Source: CAYFUR01 sp964346275
GTDB taxonomy: Bacteria; Sumerlaeota; Sumerlaeia; SLMS01
Direction of reading: 5' to 3'
NCBI GenBank assembly: GCA_964346275.1
Contig: CAYFUR010000133.1
Coordinates: 1 to 8,701 of the forward strand
DNA length: 8,701 nucleotides
How positions within the stretch are numbered: position 1 is the first letter of the stretch; every line of letters starts with the position of its first letter. Below are positions 1-7,150 of the stretch, piece after piece. The translations under genes were made by a program, and so were the position numbers. The notes beneath the pieces were generated by a model. That model was given only the letters and a program-made list of their open reading frames with translations. It searched no databases and was not told the origin of the DNA.

Positions 1-120
1 GCTCCGCGCTCGCGCGAGTCCTACGAGAACTATGAGAATTACGACGCCCCGGCGGCCGACGAAGGCCCCCAGGGATCGCCGAGCGGTGGAGGCGGCGCGG
101 AAGACGATCTCCCCTTTTGA
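1..120 (+). CDS. ssb: Single-stranded DNA-binding protein SSB, C-terminal end (partial)
   Basis: Only the last 39 codons and the TGA stop are inside the window; the OB-fold and start lie upstream. The visible part is a disordered, low-complexity tail: a Tyr/Glu/Asn stretch (SYENYENYD), then Ala/Pro/Gly-rich sequence, ending in AEDDLPF. The acidic tip ending DDLPF is the hallmark of bacterial SSB, where it docks partner proteins of replication, recombination and repair. The identification rests on this tip and on the neighbours: ssb is normally followed by rpsR, often with rpsF before it, as in many bacteria. The stop lies 81 nt ahead of the rpsR start, so co-transcription with rpsR and rplI is likely. 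Confidence 0.9.
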   Translation, partial: APRSRESYENYENYDAPAADEGPQGSPSGGGGAEDDLPF

Positions 121-135
121 TAGAGCCTGAAAACC

Positions 136-157
136 GCGCGGCGCCCCGGCGCCGCGC
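136..157 (+). repeat. Perfect 10-bp GC inverted repeat between ssb and rpsR
   Basis: Positions 136-145 (GCGCGGCGCC) and 148-157 (GGCGCCGCGC) are exact reverse complements separated by only two bases. In RNA this would be a very stable hairpin, probably with the innermost pairs open. It starts 15 nt after the ssb stop and ends 44 nt before the rpsR start. No T-run follows directly; the next, TTTT, is about 17 nt on. It is therefore not a typical intrinsic terminator. It may act in mRNA processing or stability, or in translational control of rpsR; this is inference. Confidence 0.55.
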
Positions 158-201
158 TCACCCATAGCGACCCGCTTTTCTAATGGAAACGGAGTGAAAA
201 C

Positions 202-618
202 ATGAGCGAAGAGCAGAAAACACCAGTGCGTCCGGCCGCCTCGGAGAGCCGGAGCCCCGAACAATCACAGAGCGGCCCGCCCCAGGATCGCGGTGGTTAC
301 CAGCGCAGTGGAGACCGCGGTGGAGACCGTGGTGGCTACCAGCGCGGCGGCGATCGCGGAGGCCCGCGCGGCCGCCAGGGCGGAGGCCCGCGCCGGCGGC
401 GCTTTCCCCGCCGCAAAGTCTGCTATTTCCGCCAGATTAAGGCGGAATACGTCGATTACAAGGACACGGAAACCCTCAAAAGGTTTATCACGTCCAATGG
501 CAAGATCATCCCGCGCCGCGTGACGGGAACCAGCGCGAAGTTCCAGCGCCAGCTGTGCACGGCGATCAAGCGCGCCCGCCAGATGGCCCTGCTTCCCTAC
601 ACCACGCGGCACAAGTAA
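202..618 (+). CDS. rpsR: 30S ribosomal protein bS18 with RGG-rich N-terminal extension
   Basis: bS18 is a small-subunit protein that binds 16S rRNA in the platform next to bS6. The 138-residue product has its conserved core at about residues 66-138. Visible family signatures are RRKVCYF, the EYVDYKD segment, KIIPRRVTGT, KFQRQL, AIKRARQMALLPY and a basic C-terminus. E. coli bS18 is only 75 residues, so about 65 residues here are extra. Residues 29-64 are Gly/Arg-rich with repeated DRGG and GGYQR units. ATG at 202 is preceded by GGAG at 191-194 with a 7-nt gap, which supports the long form; no internal ATG lies between it and the core. It follows ssb and is 38 nt ahead of rplI. The core identification is very firm. 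The role of the tail is unknown, although RGG tails in other proteins often bind RNA. Confidence 0.97.
   Translation: MSEEQKTPVRPAASESRSPEQSQSGPPQDRGGYQRSGDRGGDRGGYQRGGDRGGPRGRQGGGPRRRRFPRRKVCYFRQIKAEYVDYKDTETLKRFITSNGKIIPRRVTGTSAKFQRQLCTAIKRARQMALLPYTTRHK
286..393 (+). repeat. RGG-type repeat region inside rpsR
   Basis: Residues 29-64 of bS18 are built from DRGG and GGYQR units. DRGGYQR occurs twice, at residues 29-35 (286-306) and 42-48 (325-345), with further DRGG units between and after. The copies are imperfect at DNA level because synonymous codons differ, for example cgcggtggttac against cgtggtggctac. This looks like an old in-frame repeat expansion kept at protein level. The stretch is strongly basic, with nearly all its charge from arginine. 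Confidence 0.7.
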
Positions 619-656
619 GACGCGGCACCGCACGCCTCGCAGATGGAGAGAACACG

Positions 657-1265
657 ATGAAAATTGTCTTGTTACGATCGGTAGATAATCTCGGCCAGGC
701 TGGCGAAGCCGTGGAGGTCAAGCCGGGATACTTTCGCAACTTTCTGGAACCCCGCGGCATGGCCCTGCGCGCATCGGCGCAGAACCTTCGCCTGGTAGAA
801 CAGAAGCGCAAGAAGCTGGAAGCCCTCGTGGCCCGCGAAAAAGAGGGCGCCGAGAAGATCCAGGAGGCCCTCGATGGCAAGGAACTGACCTTCAAGCTGC
901 GCGCCGGCGAACGCGGCCAGCTTTTTGGCTCGGTTACGACCCGCGATGTCGCCAACGCCATCAAGGAAGAGTTCAACATCGAGGTGGAACGCCGCCGCCT
1001 GGATATGGACAACCTGAAAACCCTCGGCGACCACCAGGTGCGCATCCGCATCTATCCGGGCATCGCCGCCCACGTGACTGTTAAGGTGCAGCGCCTGATC
1101 CTGGAAGGCGAGGACACGGGCGAAGAATCCACCGCGCCGGACCCCATGGCTCCGCCAGAGGATCTGGAAGTCGGCCCCCAGGACGAATTCCCCGAACTGC
1201 AGGCCGCCGATTCCCTCGGCACGGAGGGCGAAGCGTCCCCCGGAGAACAGCCGAAGGAGTCCTGA
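657..1265 (+). CDS. rplI: 50S ribosomal protein bL9 with acidic C-terminal tail
   Basis: bL9 binds 23S rRNA near the base of the L1 stalk through its N-terminal domain and reaches out from the ribosome through a long helix and a C-terminal domain. The 202-residue product shows the N-domain at residues 1-40 (MKIVLLRSVDNLGQAGEAVEV, then KPGYFRNFLEP). The lysine- and glutamate-rich linker helix spans about 45-75. The C-domain runs to about 148, with GQLFGSVT and VTVKVQ. E. coli bL9 is about 149 residues, so residues 151-202 are an extra tail with about 16 Asp/Glu, several prolines and one Lys. ATG at 657 has GGAGAG at 645-650. An upstream in-frame GTG at 555 lies inside rpsR and would add 34 residues unlike bL9, so I rejected it. 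Confidence 0.96.
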   Translation: MKIVLLRSVDNLGQAGEAVEVKPGYFRNFLEPRGMALRASAQNLRLVEQKRKKLEALVAREKEGAEKIQEALDGKELTFKLRAGERGQLFGSVTTRDVANAIKEEFNIEVERRRLDMDNLKTLGDHQVRIRIYPGIAAHVTVKVQRLILEGEDTGEESTAPDPMAPPEDLEVGPQDEFPELQAADSLGTEGEASPGEQPKES

Positions 1266-1295
1266 TCGCGGACTTCTCAGGACCGAAAACACCCT

Positions 1296-1324
1296 CCCCG
1301 GCCGGATCATCGGCCGGGGTTTTT
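1296..1324 (+). terminator. Intrinsic terminator of the ssb-rpsR-rplI block
   Basis: A perfect 9-bp stem, CCCCGGCCG (1296-1304) with CGGCCGGGG (1311-1319), has a 6-nt loop and is followed by TTTTT at 1320-1324. It lies 30 nt after the rplI stop. On the minus strand the same stem is preceded by AAAAA and followed by a T-poor stretch containing TTTT, so it could also slow transcripts coming from ktrA. The plus-strand call is strong and the bidirectional role is a guess. Confidence 0.92.
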
Positions 1325-1345
1325 CTATTCAACGTGACTTTCCTG

Positions 1346-2077
1346 TCACTTCTCTTCCGCTGATTTCGTTTTTTCCCGCGAACTGGCTTCATCGACAGCC
1401 TTGCGGAAATGCGAGAGTTTCTCTGGATTTCCGAGCACCACAAGAATGTCGCCCTTTTGCAGTTTTGCGTCCGGCGCCGGCTCCACCACTTCCTCGGTCA
1501 GCCGAAGCCGCCTTTTCACCGAGCGGCGAATGGCCACAATCGTCACCTGATGCTTTCTCCGGATTTCCAAATCCACAAGGCTCTGGCCGACGAATTCCTG
1601 GGGCGCTTCCACCTCGATCATTCCCAGGTTGGGGCCGACGGGGAGCAGGTCACTGATGTTTGAGAACAGGAGTTGCCGCGCGAGGCGCTCGGCCATATCG
1701 GATTCGGGAAAGATCGCGTCGGTCGCGCCCAGAGCCAGGATCGCCCCGGCTTCGCGATGATTGTCGACCTGGACAAAAATCTCCTTCATCTCATGGGTGC
1801 ACAGCAAATGAGTCACGTGGACCGTGGTTTCGAAAAACTTGCCCAGCGCAACAATCGCGACATCGGCCTCGAGGATTCCGGTTTCATTGAGGACTTCCTC
1901 GTTAGTCGCATCGCCAGAGACGGCCTTGGTGACCTGGTCGCTGATTTCTTCCACGATGCTTTTCGAACTGTCGATGGCGATGACATTGGCTCCGCCGCGA
2001 TAAAGGGCGATGGCGGTCTGCGAGCCAAAGGTGCCCAGGCCGATGACGGCGAAGGTGCGGTTCTTTTTTGATGCCAT
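1346..2077 (-). CDS. ktrA: K+ uptake regulatory subunit, TrkA/KtrA family (RCK domains)
   Basis: This is the cytoplasmic gating subunit of a Ktr/Trk potassium transporter; in the family a ring of RCK subunits binds nucleotide and controls the membrane subunit. The 243-residue product starts with a Rossmann-type RCK_N domain: VIGLGTFG at residues 11-18 (GxGxxG nucleotide loop) and an acidic residue at the end of strand 2 (IAID, Asp36). RCK_N runs to about residue 135. An RCK_C/TrkA_C domain covers about 150-225, with KGDILVVLG near its end. A short charged tail follows. The single N+C domain pair and the length fit KtrA/KtrC rather than the double-length E. coli TrkA. ATG at 2077 is 15 nt after the ktrB stop, with only a weak AAGAG-type ribosome site, so translation is probably coupled to ktrB. 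Confidence 0.93.
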   Translation of the reverse strand: MASKKNRTFAVIGLGTFGSQTAIALYRGGANVIAIDSSKSIVEEISDQVTKAVSGDATNEEVLNETGILEADVAIVALGKFFETTVHVTHLLCTHEMKEIFVQVDNHREAGAILALGATDAIFPESDMAERLARQLLFSNISDLLPVGPNLGMIEVEAPQEFVGQSLVDLEIRRKHQVTIVAIRRSVKRRLRLTEEVVEPAPDAKLQKGDILVVLGNPEKLSHFRKAVDEASSREKTKSAEEK

Positions 2078-2092
2078 GATGCGACTCTTTTC

Positions 2093-3475
2093 TTAACCGA
2101 TAATGATCGATTCTTCGGGAAGCGTATAGGGGACAACGTGTTTCTTGCCAATGAGCGACACGCCCACGACCAGGGGGCCGAGGCGGCCGAGAAACATGCA
2201 CGCCGTGATGATGAGTTTTCCCGCAGGGGAAAGATCCGGGGTGATTCCGGTGGAAAGGCCGACGGTGCCGAGGGCGGAAACGACCTCGAACAAATGCCCG
2301 AAAAACCGCCCGCGTACGGCGTCGTAGGGTAGGCTGTAAACCTCGGTCATTTCCAGCAGCAGGAGCGCGGCAATCAGCGTCAGGAGGAATCCAACGACCG
2401 TTGCGAGGGCCTTGCTGACGACCTCCGGGGGGAGAGAGCGATCCAGCAATTCGGGATTCGGCCGCGAGCGAACACGCGACAGCACGAGGCTGAAAATCGC
2501 CGCGGCGGTCGTCGTTTTCACTCCACCGCCGGTGGAACCGGGCGAAGCGCCGATGGCCATCAAAACAATCAGCAAAAGAAGCGTGGAGTTGGTGAGCTGG
2601 GAAATCTCCACGGTGTTGAATCCCGCCGTGCGAGCGGTCACCGACAGGAAAACCATGGGAAGTGTGCGCTGGACCAGGTTCTCTCCCCCCTGGGGGTTTA
2701 AGAGTTCGAAAAGGAAGAACAGCAAAGCTCCTCCCCCGATGAGGAAAAAAGAGGACCAGAGGACCACGCGCGAATGGAGCGAAAGGCGGATCAGCCGCCG
2801 GCGGCGCCAGTGGCGTATATACGCCGCCAGGTCAGCGAGAACGACAAAGCCGAGGCCGCCGGACACGATCAGCGCCATCATCACAAGATTCACCAGCCAG
2901 TCGTCCTGGTAGCTGGCCAGGCTGTCGGAGAACAAGCTAAACCCGGCGTTGCAAAACCCGGAGATCGACATGAAGACGCCGAGCCAAAGCGCCTTGGCAA
3001 AAGGATAGTCCGAGGCAAAACGCAAGGCAAGGATCAGCGCCGCCACGGCTTCGATGGTGAATGTATAGATGAGGATGCGTTTGATCAGGCTGGCCGGGTG
3101 GATCGAGGAGAGCTGGCCATGAGTCTGCTCGATCAGGCCGCGCTCTGCCAGGCCGAGGCGCCCGGTGCGCGCCACAAGAAAGAACGTCGAAAACGTGAGG
3201 ATGCCCAGCCCGCCAAGCTGGATCAGCAGCAAAACCACCGCCTGGCCGTAGAAACTCAGCTCCGTCGCCGTGTCGCGAACGACCAGCCCGGTCACGCAAA
3301 CGGCGGAAGTCGATGTGAAGAGGATTTCCACGAGGCCAAGGGGGTCGGTGCCATCGGCGGTGCTGATCGAGGGAAAAAGCAGCACGCAACCCAACAGAAT
3401 CACGAGAAGGAACGATCCCACCAGAAGGCGCGGCACGATCAGAATGCGATCAAGGAGGCGGTTTCCCTTTGGCAC
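2093..3475 (-). CDS. ktrB: K+ transporter membrane subunit, TrkH/KtrB family
   Basis: This is the ion-conducting membrane subunit partnered with the downstream KtrA-like protein. The 460-residue product is rich in hydrophobic helices and shows the four M1-P-M2 repeats of the SKT superfamily. Pore-loop glycines are visible in VTGL (Gly63), CNAGF (Gly178), TARTAGF (Gly285) and GTVGL (Gly406). The conserved GASPGSTGGGVKT stretch at about residues 309-321, in the third repeat, and the C-terminal GRLGPL and EESIIIG stretches also fit. It starts with GTG at 3473-3475; a GGGAGAG ribosome site at 3480-3486 leaves a 6-nt gap from GGAG. An ATG two bases upstream (3475-3477) is in another frame. KtrB usually forms a dimer; whether it is Na+-dependent cannot be read from sequence alone. 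Confidence 0.94.
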   Translation of the reverse strand: MPKGNRLLDRILIVPRLLVGSFLLVILLGCVLLFPSISTADGTDPLGLVEILFTSTSAVCVTGLVVRDTATELSFYGQAVVLLLIQLGGLGILTFSTFFLVARTGRLGLAERGLIEQTHGQLSSIHPASLIKRILIYTFTIEAVAALILALRFASDYPFAKALWLGVFMSISGFCNAGFSLFSDSLASYQDDWLVNLVMMALIVSGGLGFVVLADLAAYIRHWRRRRLIRLSLHSRVVLWSSFFLIGGGALLFFLFELLNPQGGENLVQRTLPMVFLSVTARTAGFNTVEISQLTNSTLLLLIVLMAIGASPGSTGGGVKTTTAAAIFSLVLSRVRSRPNPELLDRSLPPEVVSKALATVVGFLLTLIAALLLLEMTEVYSLPYDAVRGRFFGHLFEVVSALGTVGLSTGITPDLSPAGKLIITACMFLGRLGPLVVGVSLIGKKHVVPYTLPEESIIIG

Positions 3476-3555
3476 ATGGCTCTCCCGAATGGCGTGCCGG
3501 AATTGTGAGAAAGACGCCTTACCCGGAAAAGCCTTTTTTAAAGATCCCGCAAGGT

Positions 3556-6500
3556 TTAGAAGTTATAGTCGCTCCAGCTTTTAATCTGGAGATCCTCGAG
3601 GCCCAGGCGCGAACTGGCCTCAATGAACCGCTGGGCGAGCTGGCGGTTGGTGAAAAGCGGAACGGCGAAATCCACCGCCGTGCGGCGGATCAAGTAATCG
3701 TTGGTCAGCTCTTCTTCCTGGAAGTTCTTGGGAAGATTGATCACCAGGTCGATTTTTCCATCCTTGATATATTCGATGGTGTTCGGTGCTTCCTGATCGA
3801 GAGGCCACTTCAGTTCCATGCACTTGACCCCGTTCTCTTCCAGGAAAAGGGCGGTGCCGTGGGTTGCATAGATCTTAGTACCCATTTTTTCCATGAGGCC
3901 CGCTGTTTCGAGCAGTTCGATCTTCGATTCGAGCCGGCCCGAGGAGAGGAGCACGCTCTTGACCGGGAGATTATAGCCAACGGAAAGCAGCGCCTTGAGG
4001 AACGCCTCGTCGAAATCGTCGCCGAGGCAGGCCACCTCGCCAGTGGATGCCATCTCGACGCCGACGGTGGGATCGGCGCCTTCGAGGCGGGTGAAGGAGA
4101 ACTGCGGCGCCTTCACCCCGACATAGTTCATGTCGTATATATTGGTCGGAATCTTTTCGACCTTGCGGCCGACGATCACCCGCGCCGCCACATCGATGAA
4201 GTTCTTGCGCAGAATCTTCGAAACAAAGGGGAAGCTGCGCGAGGCGCGCAGGTTGCACTCGATCACTTTCACTTCATTGTTTTTTGCGATAAACTGGATA
4301 TTCAGCGGTCCGTTGATTTGCAGGCGGCGGGTGATCTTTTCCGATATGCGCCGCACCCGCCGCATCGTTTCCAGGTAGGTGCGCTGGGGCGGCAAGACCA
4401 GTGTCGCGTCGCCGGAATGCACCCCGGCGTTTTCCACGTGTTCACTGATTGCATAAATAATGATCTCGCCATCACGCGCCACGGCGTCGAATTCGATTTC
4501 CTTGGCGTTTTCCAGGAACTTGCTGATCACCACGGGATGGTCCGGTGAAACATCGGAGGCCCGGCGGAGGAAGTTCGCCAGCTCGCGGTCGTTGGTCGCA
4601 ACCGCCATGGCGGCGCCGCTCAGCACATAGGAGGGCCGCACGAGCACCGGGTAGCCGACCTTGTTGGCGAAACCCAGCGCACCTTCCACGGTCGACAACT
4701 CGTTCCACTCGGGCTGGTCGATGCGCAATTCATCGAGCATGCTCGAGAATTTCCGCCGGTCTTCCGCCTGGTCGATATTTTCCGGGTTCGTGCCGAGAAT
4801 CTTCAGCCCCGCGCGGTGGAGTTTCATCGCGAGATTGTTCGGCACCTGGCCGCCCATGGAAATGACGATACCCAGCGGGTTGATCTTGTCGTATATCTCG
4901 TAAACCGTTTCGAGATTGATCTCGTCGAAGAAGAGCTGATCCGATTCATCGTAGTCGGTGCTGACGGTCTCGGGGTTGTAATTCAGCATAGCCGTGCTGA
5001 ATCCAAGGTTGCGGAGCGTCGTCGCCGTATTGACGCAGCACCAGTCGAATTCGACGGAACTGCCGATGCGGTAGGTGCCCGAGCCGAGAATCAACACCGT
5101 GTTGATTTCCGGAAAGCCGATGTCGTCGGAATCGGCGTGATAGGAAAGATAGAGGTAGTTTGTCTGGGCCGGATATTCGGCGCCCAGGGTGTCGATCTGC
5201 CGGACAAAGGGCACAACGCCAAGCTCGCGGCGGTGGTTTCGGGCCTCGTCCTCGCTGCGTTCCGTGAGGATCGCCACTTGTTCATCGGAGAACCCCGCCT
5301 GCTTGGCCTGGCGCATGAGATCCTTGCCGATCTCTTCCAGCTTGCCCGCCGCGACCCGGTTGCGGACCGCGACGACGCGGGCAATCTTGTGAAGGAACCA
5401 TCTGTCTATACGGGAAAGGTCATGGATCTGGTCAATGTCCATGCCCGCCTTGAGGGCCTCCACAATGGCAAAGATGCGCTCGTCGGTGGGTTCGCCAATC
5501 TCCTTGGTGAGGTCGTCGAACTTCCAGCTCGTGTTGGCCACGAGGCCGCGGGCCCCGATCTCCAGCATGCGCAGGGCTTTCTGCAATGCCTCTTCGAAAC
5601 TGCGCCCGATCGCCATCACTTCGCCGACGGATTTCATGGCCGAGCCAACCCGGCGAGAGACCTGGCGGAATTTTTTCAGGTCCCAGCGGGGAATCTTCAC
5701 CACGCAATAGTCCAGCGACGGCTCGTAAAAGGCCTTGGTGACGCGCGTCACCGTGTTGGGCAGTTCGTGGAGGCCATAGCCAAGGGCCAGCTTGGTGGCG
5801 ATAAAGGCCAGGGGATAGCCGGTCGCTTTCGAGGCCAGTGCCGAGCTGCGCGAGAGCCGGGCGTTCACCTCGATAATCCGGTATTCCTCCGATTCAGGAT
5901 TCAGAGCGTATTGAATGTTGCATTCGCCGATGATGCCGATGTGGCGGATCACCCGGATGGCGACTTCGCGGAGCTTGTGATACTCGCGATTTGTCAGGGT
6001 CTGGCTGGGAGCGACAACGATCGACTCGCCGGTGTGAATGCCCAGCGGGTCGAAGTTTTCCATGTTACAGACGGTGATGCAGTTGTCGTACTGGTCGCGA
6101 ACGACCTCGTATTCAATTTCCTTCCAGCCCTTCAGGTACTCCTCGATGAGGATTTGCTCGGTATAGCTCAGGGCTTTCTGCGCCTTGTCGCGCAGGGCTT
6201 CCTCGTCCTGGCAGATTCCCGACCCCAGCCCTCCGAGGGCATAGGCGATCCGCACCATCACCGGGTATCCGATATCGCGCGCGATCCGGATCGCTTCGTC
6301 CACGGTGGTTGCGGCTTCGCTGCGCGGGCTCTGGGCGTTGATCTCTTCCAGACGGTTGACAAAAAGCTCGCGATCCTCCGTTTCCAGGATCGCCTGGACG
6401 GGAGTGCCCAGCACCCGCACGCCGTGTTGATCCAGCACGCCGGACTTGTGGAGCTTCACGCCGCAGTTGAGCGCGGTCTGGCCGCCGAAACTCAGCAACA

Positions 6501-6765
6501 GGCCGTCGGGATTCTCCTTCGCGATCACCTTTTCCACGAAGTAGGGCGTCACGGGGAGGAAATAGATCCGGTCGGCCAGCGATTCCGAGGTCTGGTTGGT
6601 GGCAATATTGGGGTTGATGAGCACCGTCTGGATGCCCTCTTCCCGCAACGCCTTGATGGCCTGGCTGCCCGAGTAATCGAACTCGCCCGCCTCGCCGATT
6701 TTCAGGGCCGAGCTGCCCAGGATGACGACTTTTTTGATGTTTTTGACCATGTCATCTCTTGCCAT
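3556..6765 (-). CDS. carB: Carbamoyl-phosphate synthase large subunit
   Basis: CarB makes carbamoyl phosphate from bicarbonate, two ATP and the ammonia delivered by CarA, for pyrimidine and arginine synthesis. The product has 1069 residues, against about 1073 in E. coli. The first synthetase half holds GEAGEFDYSG (26-33 region), GGQTALNCGV, an ATP-grasp at about 130-340 with ECNIQ and EVNARLSRSSALASKATGY. The oligomerisation region is about 405-550. The second half starts at GSGTYRIGSSVEFDW (561-575) with an ATP-grasp at about 670-870. An MGS-like allosteric domain covers about 935-1069, with YATHGT matching the E. coli effector-site threonines. The wording is that of Bacteroidota and eukaryotic CAD/CPS1 enzymes. 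ATG at 6765 has AAGGCGG 5 nt upstream. ATG at 6750 is an alternative: it follows the hepT TGA by one base and gives the shorter N-terminus seen in Bacteroidota. Confidence 0.98.
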   Translation of the reverse strand: MARDDMVKNIKKVVILGSSALKIGEAGEFDYSGSQAIKALREEGIQTVLINPNIATNQTSESLADRIYFLPVTPYFVEKVIAKENPDGLLLSFGGQTALNCGVKLHKSGVLDQHGVRVLGTPVQAILETEDRELFVNRLEEINAQSPRSEAATTVDEAIRIARDIGYPVMVRIAYALGGLGSGICQDEEALRDKAQKALSYTEQILIEEYLKGWKEIEYEVVRDQYDNCITVCNMENFDPLGIHTGESIVVAPSQTLTNREYHKLREVAIRVIRHIGIIGECNIQYALNPESEEYRIIEVNARLSRSSALASKATGYPLAFIATKLALGYGLHELPNTVTRVTKAFYEPSLDYCVVKIPRWDLKKFRQVSRRVGSAMKSVGEVMAIGRSFEEALQKALRMLEIGARGLVANTSWKFDDLTKEIGEPTDERIFAIVEALKAGMDIDQIHDLSRIDRWFLHKIARVVAVRNRVAAGKLEEIGKDLMRQAKQAGFSDEQVAILTERSEDEARNHRRELGVVPFVRQIDTLGAEYPAQTNYLYLSYHADSDDIGFPEINTVLILGSGTYRIGSSVEFDWCCVNTATTLRNLGFSTAMLNYNPETVSTDYDESDQLFFDEINLETVYEIYDKINPLGIVISMGGQVPNNLAMKLHRAGLKILGTNPENIDQAEDRRKFSSMLDELRIDQPEWNELSTVEGALGFANKVGYPVLVRPSYVLSGAAMAVATNDRELANFLRRASDVSPDHPVVISKFLENAKEIEFDAVARDGEIIIYAISEHVENAGVHSGDATLVLPPQRTYLETMRRVRRISEKITRRLQINGPLNIQFIAKNNEVKVIECNLRASRSFPFVSKILRKNFIDVAARVIVGRKVEKIPTNIYDMNYVGVKAPQFSFTRLEGADPTVGVEMASTGEVACLGDDFDEAFLKALLSVGYNLPVKSVLLSSGRLESKIELLETAGLMEKMGTKIYATHGTALFLEENGVKCMELKWPLDQEAPNTIEYIKDGKIDLVINLPKNFQEEELTNDYLIRRTAVDFAVPLFTNRQLAQRFIEASSRLGLEDLQIKSWSDYNF

Positions 6766-7150
6766 GGGAACCGCCTTGTTTTTTGCGCGCTTGATACTCC
6801 CGGAAGGTCTCCGGAAATTCCTTTTGCATCACAGCTTCGAGTGCCTGGGAGAGGTTCGGGACATCGCGCCGGGAAATTCGCCAGACCATGCCCCAATCCA
6901 GTGAAAAATACTCGTGAACGGCGATGTTTCGAAAACCGACAATCAGATTCCAGGGAATCGTGCCGGATTGTTCTTTCATGCCCTCTGAAACTCGAGCAGC
7001 CCCTTCGCCAATCATGATCGGCTTTGCCAGGACGGCGCTTTGGAGAAGATCGCTCGAAAGGAACTCCTCTTCTTCCCGGCCATCCAAAAACTGCTCGATG
7101 GCATCGCAAGCCTCCAGAATATCGTTCAGATAGAGGCTATCGCTTCGCAT
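6752..7150 (-). CDS. hepT: HEPN-domain RNase toxin, HepT-like (DUF86 family)
   Basis: The 132-residue product resembles HepT-like HEPN proteins that act as toxins cutting RNA when not silenced by an MNT partner. The N-terminus (MRSDSLYLNDILEAC) has the usual family pattern, and the catalytic motif R-x4-H-x-Y is complete: Arg74, His79 and Tyr81 in FRNIAVHEYF. In the family, Tyr of this motif is the residue adenylylated by the antitoxin. The C-terminal tail (QARKKQGGSHGKR) is basic. I chose ATG at 7150. A longer reading from a TTG at 7186 would add 12 residues unlike the family. No good ribosome site precedes 7150, so it is probably translated by coupling from mntA, whose end it overlaps by 14 nt. 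Its own end overlaps the carB start by 14 nt. Base composition is lower in GC than carB. Confidence 0.88.
   Translation of the reverse strand: MRSDSLYLNDILEACDAIEQFLDGREEEEFLSSDLLQSAVLAKPIMIGEGAARVSEGMKEQSGTIPWNLIVGFRNIAVHEYFSLDWGMVWRISRRDVPNLSQALEAVMQKEFPETFREYQARKKQGGSHGKR

Noticed and set aside
555..656. Longer rplI starting at a GTG inside rpsR
   Set aside because: The ATG at 657 has a good GGAGAG site and begins exactly at the conserved bL9 MKIVLL N-terminus.
1334..1349. Inverted repeat GTGAC/GTCAC over the ktrA stop as a ktrA terminator
   Set aside because: The stem is only 5 bp and is not followed by a T-run on the minus strand. The stronger hairpin at 1296-1319 is a better candidate for a shared end.
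3476..3555. Possible terminator or promoter between carB and ktrB
   Set aside because: There is an AAAAAAGGCTTTT stretch but no stem of useful length before a T-run, and no credible -35/-10 pair.
3469..4548. A 359-codon plus-strand open frame over the end of carB
   Set aside because: It is an antisense shadow of carB, with the conserved CarB protein on the other strand and no ribosome site or family signature of its own.
4816..7017. A 733-codon open frame on the plus strand, antisense to carB and hepT
   Set aside because: It is the shadow of high-GC codon use in carB. The protein is unlike any family I know, and the opposite strand is CarB along nearly the whole stretch.
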